From Caulobacter sp. D5 (lineage in GTDB: Bacteria; Pseudomonadota; Alphaproteobacteria; Caulobacterales; Caulobacteraceae), in contig NZ_QHJY01000070.1 in the NCBI RefSeq assembly GCF_003185805.1, positions 1 through 38,758 on the forward strand: a stretch of 38,758 nt of DNA, written 5' to 3'. A program made the translations under genes and the position numbers. Positions 6,971 to 14,445 of the stretch are shown piece after piece (position 1 is the first letter of the stretch; each line of letters opens with the position of its first letter). The notes below the pieces were generated by a model. It saw only the letters and a program-made list of their open reading frames with translations, made no database searches and was not told the DNA's origin.

Positions 6971-7462
6971 ATGGCGCAGAAAGATCCTGTCACAGCGTTC
7001 CCGATCGGGTCGCAAGGCGCGTTCGACGAATTACGGGTCGATCAACAGCTGTGCCTGGCGCTGCAAACATCAGACAGCCTGGTGACGAGGCTCTATCGCG
7101 AGATGCTCGCGCCCTTGGGCCTCACCCATCCGCAGTATCTCGTTCTGATTTCGCTGTGGCAGGAGAATGGTCGGGCGGCGATGGGCGACCTTCGGCGGAT
7201 CCTGTGCATGGATACCGGCGCTGTCACACCGCTGGTCAAACGCATGGAGAGCAAGGGCCTGCTTGTCCGCTCGCGCGATGACCTGGACGAACGCAGGGTT
7301 TGGGTCGATCTGACGCCCCAGGGCTGGGCCCTTCGCGAGAAGGCCCTGGAGGCGCGGCGCTCCGTCGTGCGCCAGTTGCCGTTGACCGAGGCTCAAATCG
7401 CCGCCTTGCGCAGCGAGCTGCAGGCGATGAACGAGGCGCTGCTGACGGCTCTCCGAGACTAA
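6971..7462 (+). CDS. MarR-family regulator, OhrR-like (thiol peroxide sensor)
   Basis: A 163-residue winged-helix protein. The segment DQQLCLALQTSDSLVTRLYR carries a cysteine (C28) at the place of the reactive peroxide-sensing cysteine of OhrR (LCFALY in known members), followed by the LGLTHPQYLVL helix. The recognition helix region MDTGAVTPLVKRMESKG and the wing SRDDLDERRVWVDLTPQG are typical. Established knowledge: OhrR represses ohr, the organic hydroperoxide reductase, and is released when its cysteine is oxidised by lipid peroxides. No ohr gene is nearby. The divergent neighbour is a hybrid kinase, and a 34-bp palindrome lies between them, so autoregulation plus kinase control is the simplest reading. 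Confidence 0.85.
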   Translation: MAQKDPVTAFPIGSQGAFDELRVDQQLCLALQTSDSLVTRLYREMLAPLGLTHPQYLVLISLWQENGRAAMGDLRRILCMDTGAVTPLVKRMESKGLLVRSRDDLDERRVWVDLTPQGWALREKALEARRSVVRQLPLTEAQIAALRSELQAMNEALLTALRD

Positions 7463-7522
7463 GCCCCCGGCAGCTCGACGACCTTGCAGCGCGGGTATCA
7501 GGGTTCGGCCAGCGACAGCTCT

Positions 7523-7546
7523 GAACTTGGCGGCGTCTGGCGTGTT
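7523..7546 (+). promoter_or_regulatory. Weak stress-type promoter match before the DUF4126 gene
   Basis: TGAAC (7522-7526), then 17 bases and GTT (7544-7546). The first base of the -35 box and the base before GTT differ from consensus. The -10 box is only 8 bases before ATG 7555, so the transcript would be nearly leaderless. TGAAC and GTTCA also form a dyad. Low certainty. Confidence 0.25.
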
Positions 7547-7554
7547 CAGCCGAC

Positions 7555-8037
7555 ATGACCAACACCGCCCTGATCCCCTCCGCCCTCATCGGCGCCGTCG
7601 CCAGCGCCCGGTCGATGACCCCGATGGCCACCATCGCCGCGGCCCGCCTTGCCGGCCGCTCAACGCCCGGCAAGCTCGTCCTGCTCGACCATCCGCTGTT
7701 CAAGTTCGGCGCCCTGGCCATGGGCATCGGCGAGCTGCTGGGCGACAAGATGAAAACCGCGCCCGACCGCACGGTCTTTCTGGGTCTGCTGGCCCGGATC
7801 GCTAGCGCCGGCATCGCCGGCGCGGCCCTGGCCCCGCGCGGCCGTGAGAAGGCCGGGGCGGGCGTGGCGATCGCCACCGCGGTGCCGCTGGCCTACCTGA
7901 CCCTGGCCGGCCGCAAGCAGGCCATGGCCAAGTTCGGCCAGACCCCGAGCGGCCTCGTCGAGGACGCCTTGGTTGTCGCCGCGGGCGTGGCGACCATCGC
8001 CTTCTTCACGCACCAGCCGTGGGGCGCCCGCGGCTGA
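7555..8037 (+). CDS. DUF4126 family membrane protein
   Basis: A 160-residue hydrophobic protein with about four membrane helices. The segment FGALAMGIGELLGDKMKTAPDRT (residues 51-73) is the characteristic conserved piece of DUF4126 proteins, with an acidic-lysine pair after a helix and then a basic-aromatic loop. The function is unknown. No good ribosome binding site is visible before ATG 7555 (the upstream bases are CAGCCGAC), which fits a leaderless or nearly leaderless transcript. A perfect stem-loop at 8047-8066 follows, so the gene is probably monocistronic. Confidence 0.8.
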   Translation: MTNTALIPSALIGAVASARSMTPMATIAAARLAGRSTPGKLVLLDHPLFKFGALAMGIGELLGDKMKTAPDRTVFLGLLARIASAGIAGAALAPRGREKAGAGVAIATAVPLAYLTLAGRKQAMAKFGQTPSGLVEDALVVAAGVATIAFFTHQPWGARG

Positions 8038-8046
8038 CGGGGCGCA

Positions 8047-8066
8047 CCTTGCGATAGTCCGCAAGG
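8047..8066 (+). terminator. Stem-loop after the DUF4126 gene
   Basis: CCTTGCG (8047-8053), six-base loop, CGCAAGG (8060-8066): a perfect stem ten bases after the stop codon. No T tract follows, so termination strength is uncertain. Confidence 0.5.
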
Positions 8067-8108
8067 CCCTCGCGCAACTGCAATTCCACATCGCCTGATG
8101 GCCGCCCA

Positions 8109-8134
8109 GGAACCGACGGCCAAGCCTGACCGTT
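8109..8134 (+). promoter_or_regulatory. SigT/EcfG-type promoter for the TIGR02587-TIGR02588 pair
   Basis: GGAAC at 8109-8113, 17 bases, CGTT at 8131-8134: a full match to the general stress consensus. Because the -10 box ends at 8134, translation must begin downstream, which selects the TTG at 8163 preceded by GGAGGA (8150-8155). Confidence 0.72.
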
Positions 8135-8162
8135 GGCAAGGCGAGAGCTGGAGGACAGCGCC

Positions 8163-8978
8163 TTGGATGCGAACGCGGGTTATGCTCGGGCCTTGAGCCG
8201 GGCCTTCGGCGGGGCCTTGCTGTTTTCATTCCCGCTGCTGATGACCATGGAAATGTGGTCGCTGGGCATGGCGGTGGAGCGCTGGCGCCTGCTGGTCTTT
8301 CTGCTGCTGACGCTGCCGATGCTGATCGGTCTTTCCTACTACGCCGGCTTCGAGCCGACCTTCCGGCTGAAGGACGAGGTGCTGGACGCCTTGGCCGCCT
8401 TCGGCGTCGGCTTCCTGCTGGCGGCGGTCCTGCTGAGCGTCTTCGGCGTGCTGGGGCGCGACGACATCCTCACCCAGGCTGGCCTTGGCAAGATCGCGCT
8501 GTGCGCAGCGCCTGCGGCCGTAGGCGCGCTTCTGGCCGGCAAGCAGTTGGGCGAGCGAGGGCCGGGTGCGCGAGAGAAGGAGCGAGCCGGTCCGCTGAGT
8601 GAACTCTTCCTGATGGCGGTGGGGGCGGCCTTTCTGGCCTTCAACGTCGCCCCGACCGAGGAGATGGTCCTGATCGCCTACCAGATGGGGCCTTGGGCCA
8701 CACTGGCCCTGGTGGCGATCTCCATCCTGCTGCTGCACGTCTTCGTCTATCAGCTCGGCTTTCCGGGCGAGACGCGACGCCGGCAGGCCGGCGACTTTCG
8801 CCGAACCTTCGTGGCCTTCACCTGTCCCGGCTACGGGGTCGCCCTGGTGATGAGCCTCTATCTCCTCTGGACCTTCGGGCGCACCGATGGAGTCGCCGCC
8901 CACGAGATCGCCACCATGACCGTCGTCCTTGGCTTTCCTGCCGCAATCGGCGCGGCCACCGCGCGCCTGGTGGTCTGA
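8163..8978 (+). CDS. TIGR02587 family integral membrane protein
   Basis: A 271-residue membrane protein with about seven helices. Conserved pieces: SRAFGGALLFSFPLLMTMEM near the N-terminus, and FNVAPTEEMVLIAYQM in the middle, whose P-T-E-E in a membrane context is striking. The function is unknown; in other genomes the family is found next to TIGR02588, as here. The start chosen is TTG 8163 with GGAGGA 7 bases upstream. The TTG at 8133 lies inside the -10 box, and the ATG at 8098 is out of frame and upstream of the promoter. The stop overlaps the next start by one base (TGATG). Confidence 0.85.
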   Translation: MDANAGYARALSRAFGGALLFSFPLLMTMEMWSLGMAVERWRLLVFLLLTLPMLIGLSYYAGFEPTFRLKDEVLDALAAFGVGFLLAAVLLSVFGVLGRDDILTQAGLGKIALCAAPAAVGALLAGKQLGERGPGAREKERAGPLSELFLMAVGAAFLAFNVAPTEEMVLIAYQMGPWATLALVAISILLLHVFVYQLGFPGETRRRQAGDFRRTFVAFTCPGYGVALVMSLYLLWTFGRTDGVAAHEIATMTVVLGFPAAIGAATARLVV

Positions 8979-9427
8979 TGGCCCAGAAGCCCAAGGCCGC
9001 AAGTCGATCGCCGGCCTCCAGGCCGAAGGCCTCGCCCAAGCCGGCGCCGGCGCAGGAAACGCCGGCCCTGGAATGGGCCTCGGCTGCGGTGGGGCTGGTG
9101 CTGGCCGCCACGGCCATCAGCCTCACGGCCTGGGACGCCCTCTTCGGCGCCAAGGGACCGCCGGCCATCGCGGTGACGCTGGTCGAGGTCACGCCGACCG
9201 CTCACGGCTATGTCGCGCAGGTGGAGGCGTTCAATCACGGCGGCGAGCCGGCCGCCCAGGTCCAGATCGAAGGCGTGCTGTCGAGCGAGGGCGGGCAGCA
9301 GACCTCGGGCTTCACGATCGACTATGTCGCCGAGGGCTCCAAGGCGTCGGGCGGTCTGGTCTTCGAGAAGGATCCGAGGGCTGGCGACCTGAAACTGCGG
9401 GCGACGGGCTTCGCAGACGCGTCTTGA
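8978..9427 (+). CDS. TIGR02588 family single-pass membrane protein
   Basis: A 149-residue protein: a basic, Pro/Ala/Lys-rich cytoplasmic N-terminus (1-28), one membrane helix (about 31-50, WASAAVGLVLAATAISLTAW), and an outer beta-rich domain with alternating strands (AIAVTLVEVTPTAHGYVAQV, QVQIEGVLSS). It matches the TIGR02588 family, which pairs with TIGR02587. The ATG overlaps the preceding stop by one base, so translation is coupled and the products probably form a complex in the inner membrane. The role is not known; the stress-type promoter upstream implies expression in the general stress response. It converges with the oxidase operon 5 bases downstream. Confidence 0.82.
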   Translation: MAQKPKAASRSPASRPKASPKPAPAQETPALEWASAAVGLVLAATAISLTAWDALFGAKGPPAIAVTLVEVTPTAHGYVAQVEAFNHGGEPAAQVQIEGVLSSEGGQQTSGFTIDYVAEGSKASGGLVFEKDPRAGDLKLRATGFADAS

Positions 9428-9432
9428 GGGCG

Positions 9433-9738
9433 CTAGTAGCGCCAGAGGAACGGCGCCGATTGCCACAGGATGGCGATGGCCGAGAGCAACGAGGCCAGGG
9501 CTGAAAGGCGCTGGACGAAAGCCCCGCCGAGGCCCGGGCGGCCGGTGGCGCGCCAAGCCCGAACCCCCAAGGCGACTGCGGCCAGGACGCAGGCCAGTGT
9601 CAGGCCCGCGAGAAGCCAGGTCAGCGGCGCCTGGTGTTCGTATGGGGAGATGTCGGCCAGACTGGCGAGCGCATAGGAGGCCAGGAAATGCGCCGCCCAG
9701 AGCGCAAGACCGCCGAGTAGGGAAAGCCAGGTGTTCAC
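9433..9738 (-). CDS. Small membrane protein at the end of the caa3 oxidase operon
   Basis: A 101-residue protein with three predicted membrane helices (about 5-27, 38-60, 80-97). The start GTG overlaps the stop of the fused oxidase subunit (GTGA), so it is translationally coupled to it. No family is certain. Small hydrophobic proteins at this place in caa3 operons are usually subunit IV-like or of unknown function. The residues near the end, ILWQSAPFLWRY, are aromatic-rich. The assignment to the oxidase rests on the overlap only. Confidence 0.7.
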   Translation of the reverse strand: MNTWLSLLGGLALWAAHFLASYALASLADISPYEHQAPLTWLLAGLTLACVLAAVALGVRAWRATGRPGLGGAFVQRLSALASLLSAIAILWQSAPFLWRY

Positions 9739-12278
9739 GCCAGACCCGCGGGGAAGAGACGGGTGACGCCGAGCCCGACGAGACCCTGGCCGGCGGTGTA
9801 GGCCAGGAACAGGCCGACCAGCTCGAGGGTCGCCGGCCGGTCCGGGCCCACATAGCCGCAGAGGCGTCGCATCAGCACATAGAGCGCCATGATCGCCGCG
9901 ACGGCGACGAAGAAGCCTTGCCAGGCCAGGATGGCGTGGACGATCGCGCCCTGGGCGCTGGCCTGCGGCTCAAGGCCGGTCGTACGCCACGACGACAGAT
10001 CGACGCCGAAGGCGAGGGTCAGTAGAGCGGCCGCGGACAGGACCATGGCTGTGGCCAGCCAAGGGCGCGCGAGATGGCGCTTGGCCAGCAAGGCCAGGGC
10101 GCCGCCGGCTGCGGCCGACACGGTAGCGACGGCCAGTGAGGCCATATCCGGCGGCGGACGCCAGGCGTCGGGATTGCGGCTCCACAGGAAGACGTAGGAG
10201 AACACCGACATGGCCAGCACCATGCCGCCGACGACCAGGGTCACGACCATGGCCCACCAGCCGGTGCTCGACGGTCCGCTGGCGTAGGTCGGCAGCGTGA
10301 TCCCGGCGCCCACATCCACCGTCCGCTGGGGCAAGGGATGGTCGAGGAACCAGCACCAGCGCAGCACGCAGAGGATCGCCAGCACGCCGCTGAGCACCGA
10401 AGCGCCATAGGCCTGCACCGTCAGCAGCAGGAAGAAGCCGGCCGTGAACACCGCCGCCCAGACGTGCCAACCGGACGGAACCGGCATGTGCAGCAGATAC
10501 TGGGGCTCGGCGTTGATAGGGCTGGTGACCAGGGTCTCGCGGCCGCCGGTGGGCGCGCCGGGCAGGAAGTAGCGGCCGGCGGCGACGTCGCGGGCGAGGG
10601 TCTTCTGGTCCCACAGCGGATAGAGCGAGGTCACCACCGGGATGCTGCGGGTGGAGTAGAGGCCAGCCGGCAGCCACTCCAGTCCGCCGCCCTCATAGAC
10701 GTTGCCGGCCTCGCTTGCGCCGAAGGGGCGAAAGTTGCGGATCATGTCGATCAGCCAGATCAGCACGCCGGCGGCGAAGACGAAGGCGCCGATGCTGGAG
10801 ATGAGGTTCGGCCACTCCCAGTCACGGCCGGCGGCATAGGTGTAGACGCGCCTGGGCATGCCCATCAGTCCGGTCAGGTGCATGGGCAGGAAGGCCAGGT
10901 GCATGCCCACGAACATCAGCCCGAAGGTCCAGCGCCCTAGGCGCTCGCTCAAGGGCCGGGCCGAGACCATCGGCGTCCAGTAGTAGATCGCCGCGAACAG
11001 CGGAAAGACCATGCCGCCGATCAGCACGTAGTGCAGGTGGGCGACGATGAAATAGGTGTCGTGGGCCTGCCAGTCGAAGGGGACCATGGCGGCCATCACG
11101 CCGGTCAGCCCGCCCATCACGAAGATCAGCAGCGAGCCGAGCACGAAAAGGCCCGGGGCGTTGAACGTCATCCGACCCGAGGCGACCGTGGCGATCCAGG
11201 AAAAGACCTGCACGCCGGCCGGCAGGCTGACGGCCATCGAGGCGGCCGAGAACATCCCGACCGACACGCCGGGCAGGCCGGTCGTGAACATGTGGTGGGC
11301 CCAGACCCCGAAGCTGATGAAGCCGGTGGCCAGGAAGGCCAGCACCACCAGCCAGTGACCGACCAGCGGCGTGCGGGCCACCGCGGGCACGATGGTCGAC
11401 ATCGCGCCCGCCGCCGGCAGGAAGATGATGTAGACCTCGGGGTGGCCGAAGAACCAGAAGAGGTGCTGCCACAACATCGGATCGCCGCCGCGCGCGGCGT
11501 CGAAGAACGGCCAGCCCAGGGCGCGCTCAAGCTCCAGCAGCGTCGTGGCCAGGATCACCGACGGGAAGGCGATGATGATCATGCCGGCGAACACCAGCAT
11601 GGCCCAGGCGAAGACCGGCAGCTTGTCCAGGCTCATGCCCGGCGCGCGGGTCTTGAGCACGCCGACGATGATCTCGATGGCCCCGGCGATGGCCGAGATC
11701 TCGATGAAGCCGATGCCCAGCAGCCAGAAGTCGGCGTTGATCCCCGGCGAGTAGGTGGTCGAGGTGAGGGGCGGATACATGAACCAGCCGCCGTTCGGCG
11801 CCAGGCCGAAGAACAGCGAGCAGAAGAAGGCCAGGCCTCCGATCAGATAAGCCCAGAAGGCGTAGGCCGACAGGCGCGGGAAGGGCAGGTCGCGCGCCCC
11901 CAGCATCTGCGGCAGCAGCAGCACGCCCAGCGCCTCGACCGCCGGCACCGCGAACAGGAACATCATCACCGTGCCGTGCATGGTGAAGATCTGATTGTAG
12001 GTCTCCTGGGCCAGCACGCCCTGCATCGGCAGGGCCAGCTGCGTGCGCATCAGGAGCGCCAGCACCCCGGCCAGCACGAAGAACAGCATGGCCGCGCCGA
12101 CGTAGTAGACGCCGACATAGTTATTGTTGATGACGGTGATCCACTGCCAGCCCTTGGGCGCGCACCAGATCGCCTCCAGCTGCTCCAGCTCGCCCTTCGG
12201 CCGTCGCCCCTTGGTCGGGAAGCGTTCATAGAGGCTGGTGTCGAAGCCGGTCTCCGACGGCGGGGGAGGGCCGCTCAC
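9735..12278 (-). CDS. ctaD: caa3-type cytochrome c oxidase, fused subunits I and III
   Basis: An 847-residue protein. Subunit I occupies residues about 40-555 with all metal ligands: H101 (haem a, MHGTVMMFLF), H279 and Y283 of HPEVY (CuB and cross-linked tyrosine), H328-H329 (VWAHHMFTTG, CuB), H414 (haem a3) and H416 (haem a) in VAHLHYVL. The remaining 290 residues hold about six to seven helices of subunit III type, so the gene encodes a I+III fusion as known in Thermus caa3. It reduces O2 to water in the inner membrane and pumps protons. The GTG start overlaps the stop of subunit II (GTGA). A frame extends further upstream but is antiphase to subunit II and not real. Confidence 0.93.
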   Translation of the reverse strand: MSGPPPPSETGFDTSLYERFPTKGRRPKGELEQLEAIWCAPKGWQWITVINNNYVGVYYVGAAMLFFVLAGVLALLMRTQLALPMQGVLAQETYNQIFTMHGTVMMFLFAVPAVEALGVLLLPQMLGARDLPFPRLSAYAFWAYLIGGLAFFCSLFFGLAPNGGWFMYPPLTSTTYSPGINADFWLLGIGFIEISAIAGAIEIIVGVLKTRAPGMSLDKLPVFAWAMLVFAGMIIIAFPSVILATTLLELERALGWPFFDAARGGDPMLWQHLFWFFGHPEVYIIFLPAAGAMSTIVPAVARTPLVGHWLVVLAFLATGFISFGVWAHHMFTTGLPGVSVGMFSAASMAVSLPAGVQVFSWIATVASGRMTFNAPGLFVLGSLLIFVMGGLTGVMAAMVPFDWQAHDTYFIVAHLHYVLIGGMVFPLFAAIYYWTPMVSARPLSERLGRWTFGLMFVGMHLAFLPMHLTGLMGMPRRVYTYAAGRDWEWPNLISSIGAFVFAAGVLIWLIDMIRNFRPFGASEAGNVYEGGGLEWLPAGLYSTRSIPVVTSLYPLWDQKTLARDVAAGRYFLPGAPTGGRETLVTSPINAEPQYLLHMPVPSGWHVWAAVFTAGFFLLLTVQAYGASVLSGVLAILCVLRWCWFLDHPLPQRTVDVGAGITLPTYASGPSSTGWWAMVVTLVVGGMVLAMSVFSYVFLWSRNPDAWRPPPDMASLAVATVSAAAGGALALLAKRHLARPWLATAMVLSAAALLTLAFGVDLSSWRTTGLEPQASAQGAIVHAILAWQGFFVAVAAIMALYVLMRRLCGYVGPDRPATLELVGLFLAYTAGQGLVGLGVTRLFPAGLA

Positions 12279-13249
12279 TTCAGGCTCTCCAGATAGGCCG
12301 AGACGTCGCGCAGTTCCTTCCCCGTCAGCACCGGATAGGCGGGCATGCGGTTGCCCGGCTTGATCGCCTGGCTGTCGCCGATCCAGCCGGCCAGGGTTCC
12401 CTGGTTGTTGGGCAGGACGCCCGCGCCCAGGATGCGTCGGGCGCCGACATGGGTCAGGTCCGGACCCGCCAGGCCGTTGGCGTTGGTTCCTCGAATGGCG
12501 TGGCAGGCCCCGCAGCCGGCGCGCTCGAACACCGCCTTGCCGGCGGCATGGACCGGCGAAGCGACGGCGGGGGCGGCTTGCCTGGCTTTCCAGGTCTCGA
12601 AGTCGCCTGGCGCGTGGGCGACGACGACCAGGGCCATCAGCGCATGCGGCCCGCCGCAGAACTCGGCGCACTGGGCGCCGTACTCGCCGGGCTGGTCGGC
12701 CTGGATGCGCAGGATGTTGCGGCGGCCGGGGATCATGTCGAGCTTGCCGTTCAGCCGCGGGATCCACAGGCTATGGATGACGTCGGTCGACTCCAGTTCC
12801 AGCGCCACGGGGCGGCCGACGGGAATGTGGATCTCGTTGGCATCCTGGAAGGCCTCGGCGCCGGACGCCTCCAGATAGGCCACGCGCCACCACCACATCT
12901 CGCCGGTGACCCGGATGCGCAGCTCGCCCGGGCGGGGCGGCTCGCTGAGGCGATGGGTCAGGGAAAGGCCCCAAACGAGCAGGGCGCTCAAGACGACGAC
13001 CGGCAAGGCGATCCCGGCGATCCAGACGAGACGCTCGGCGCCCAGACGCCTGCGCCAGGCCCGCGGTGCGAACAGCGCCAGGGCCAGGGCGATGACGACG
13101 ATCGCCAGCACCGCAGCGGACATGGCCAGAAGGCCCCAGGTCAGGCTGTTCAGAGGCGCGGCGAATGGCCCGGCCGGGTCCAGGGCCGGCGGCGGCCAGC
13201 CCTTGAAGCTTTCGGAGGCGGGCGGCGTCTCAGTTGGCATCGGACGCAT
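12275..13249 (-). CDS. coxB: caa3 oxidase subunit II with fused cytochrome c domain
   Basis: A 324-residue protein. Two membrane helices (about 35-60 and 76-98) lead to a periplasmic cupredoxin domain with the CuA ligands H159, C194, E196, C198, H202 and M205 (CAEFCGGPHALM). A class I cytochrome c domain is fused at the C-terminus: C246-x2-C249-H250 and the axial M302 in NRMPAYP. This is the defining architecture of a caa3 oxidase, in which electrons from a cytochrome c pass through the fused haem to CuA. It overlaps the upstream cytochrome c gene by 20 bases and the downstream I+III gene by 4. An alternative ATG lies 3 codons later. No cleaved signal peptide is evident. Confidence 0.94.
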   Translation of the reverse strand: MRPMPTETPPASESFKGWPPPALDPAGPFAAPLNSLTWGLLAMSAAVLAIVVIALALALFAPRAWRRRLGAERLVWIAGIALPVVVLSALLVWGLSLTHRLSEPPRPGELRIRVTGEMWWWRVAYLEASGAEAFQDANEIHIPVGRPVALELESTDVIHSLWIPRLNGKLDMIPGRRNILRIQADQPGEYGAQCAEFCGGPHALMALVVVAHAPGDFETWKARQAAPAVASPVHAAGKAVFERAGCGACHAIRGTNANGLAGPDLTHVGARRILGAGVLPNNQGTLAGWIGDSQAIKPGNRMPAYPVLTGKELRDVSAYLESLK

Positions 13250-13619
13250 AGAGATAGGCCGCGATGTCGCGGGCTTGGGCGTCTGTCAGGCCAGACGCGG
13301 GCATGGCGGTGTCGGGGGCCATGGCCGGCGCATCGCGCAGCCAGGCGATCAGCACGCCTGGACGGTTGGGAAAGCGGCCGGCGATCAGCGCTTGACGCGG
13401 GAGATCGTCCAGCGCGCCGCCCACCGCGCCCTTGGGCCATGTCACGCCCGGGATGCGATGGCAGGCGCCGCAGCCCTCGGCCTTGATCAGGGCCAGGCCC
13501 CGGGCGGGGTCCGCGCCGGTCACCTGCCGTTGCGCAGCGGGTTTTTCGGCGCAGGCCAGCAGGCCCGCCCCGGCCAGGCCGATCATCGCTGCCTGCGCTG
13601 TCTTGGTTCCGCCGCTCAA
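13230..13619 (-). CDS. Small lipoprotein cytochrome c at the head of the oxidase operon
   Basis: A 129-residue protein with a lipobox (LLAC, cysteine 23) and one haem c site C50-GA-C53-H54, with M106 (TAMPAS) as probable axial ligand. It would be anchored by lipid on the periplasmic side of the inner membrane and could feed electrons to the caa3 oxidase or link it to other donors. The start is TTG at 13619 with AAGGGG upstream; the ATG at codon 12 would shorten the signal peptide to almost nothing before the lipobox. Its end overlaps the subunit II gene by 20 bases. A stress-type promoter faces it at 13664-13688. Confidence 0.88.
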   Translation of the reverse strand: MSGGTKTAQAAMIGLAGAGLLACAEKPAAQRQVTGADPARGLALIKAEGCGACHRIPGVTWPKGAVGGALDDLPRQALIAGRFPNRPGVLIAWLRDAPAMAPDTAMPASGLTDAQARDIAAYLYASDAN

Positions 13620-13663
13620 GCCTGCCCCTTCGAAGCCCCTGGCCCTTTCGAGCGCAAGGGCTC

Positions 13664-13688
13664 AACCCGCCGGAACAGTCGCGGTTCC
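13664..13688 (-). promoter_or_regulatory. SigT/EcfG-type promoter for the caa3 operon
   Basis: On the - strand: GGAAC (13688-13684), 16 bases, GGTT (13667-13664). It lies 45 bases before the TTG of the lipoprotein cytochrome c. It overlaps completely with a matching promoter on the + strand inside one dyad. Confidence 0.6.
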
Positions 13689-13696
13689 GCCGGGTT
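13672..13696 (+). promoter_or_regulatory. SigT/EcfG-type promoter for the dihaem cytochrome c
   Basis: GGAAC (13672-13676), 16 bases, GGTT (13693-13696), 8 bases before GTG 13705. The complementary arms 13664-13676 and 13684-13696 each contain a -35 box of one promoter and the -10 box of the other, so the two promoters are mutually exclusive by geometry. Confidence 0.55.
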
Positions 13697-13704
13697 TAGG
13701 CGGG

Positions 13705-14445
13705 GTGGGCCGCCCGACCGTCCTTTTGCTGATCTTCGTCGCCGTCGGGGTTCTGTTGGCCTGCGGTCGCGCGCCCGGCGAGACCGATCGACGCCTGAGC
13801 CTCGATGGCCGAACCATCGCCATGAGCGGCGGCGCGGGCGGAGCGGCCAAGGCCTGCTTTTCCTGCCATGGCCTCGATGGCCTTGGCGACGGCGTCTCGG
13901 TTCCGAGGCTGGCCGGTCTGGACGCCGGCTACCTGCAAAAGCAGATGGAGGACTACGCCTCGGGCATCCGGCCCGACAAGGTGATGGGACCCGTCGCCAA
14001 GCCGCTGGACGATCGGTCCCGGCGCGCCGTGGCGGCCTATTACGCCAGCTTTCCGGTCAGGGCGGCGCCGGCCTCCGGCGCAGCGCCGCCCCGGCTTTGG
14101 ACGCTCGGCGATCCTGCGCGCGGCCTGGCGCCCTGCGCCGACTGTCACGGCGCCCAGGCCCAGGGCGTCGGCGCGGGCCAGCCCGCCCTGGGCGGGCAGC
14201 CGGCCGCCTATACTCTGGATCAGCTACAGCGCTGGAAGCGCGCCACGCGGCGCAACGACCCGCGCGGCGTGATGACGACGGTCGCCGCCAAGCTCACCGA
14301 AAGCGAAGCCGCCGCCTTAGCGGCCTGGTCAGAGACGCAACCTGCTTCTCCAGCGCCCGCCAGCGGCGTTGCCAGCGCGTCCGCCGTCGCGGCCGCCGCG
14401 GCAGGATCGGCAGCATCCCGTGAAGCACGTCGTCGCGATCGATGA
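13705..14445 (+). CDS. Dihaem cytochrome c lipoprotein (c4/c553-like)
   Basis: From GTG 13705 the protein has 246 residues: a signal peptide with lipobox (VGVLLAC, cysteine 20), then two cytochrome c domains with C51-FS-C54-H55 and C144-AD-C147-H148. M94 (DKVMGP) and M190 (RGVMTT) are probable axial ligands. The two-domain layout, with YLQKQMEDYASGIR after the first haem, resembles cytochrome c4, which carries electrons to terminal oxidases. The last 35 residues are low-complexity Ala/Ser/Arg and lie antisense to the end of the cytochrome b561 gene. The transcript would be close to leaderless with the promoter at 13672-13696; a frame continues upstream but lies over that promoter. Confidence 0.82.
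   Translation: MGRPTVLLLIFVAVGVLLACGRAPGETDRRLSLDGRTIAMSGGAGGAAKACFSCHGLDGLGDGVSVPRLAGLDAGYLQKQMEDYASGIRPDKVMGPVAKPLDDRSRRAVAAYYASFPVRAAPASGAAPPRLWTLGDPARGLAPCADCHGAQAQGVGAGQPALGGQPAAYTLDQLQRWKRATRRNDPRGVMTTVAAKLTESEAAALAAWSETQPASPAPASGVASASAVAAAAAGSAASREARRRDR

Noticed and set aside
8098-8150. ATG at 8098 (MAAQEPTAKPDRW) as start of the TIGR02587 gene
   Set aside because: It is out of frame with the family sequence and lies upstream of the consensus promoter at 8109-8134.
11031-12296. Long + strand frame of 421 codons opposite the oxidase gene
   Set aside because: Composition (His, Gln, Arg, Gly) is that of an antisense frame to membrane helices; there is no ribosome binding site.
12279-12767. 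N-terminal extension of the fused oxidase subunit to 12767
   Set aside because: This part is antiphase to the subunit II gene on the same strand, which has complete CuA and haem motifs. The GTGA overlap at 12275-12278 gives the true start.
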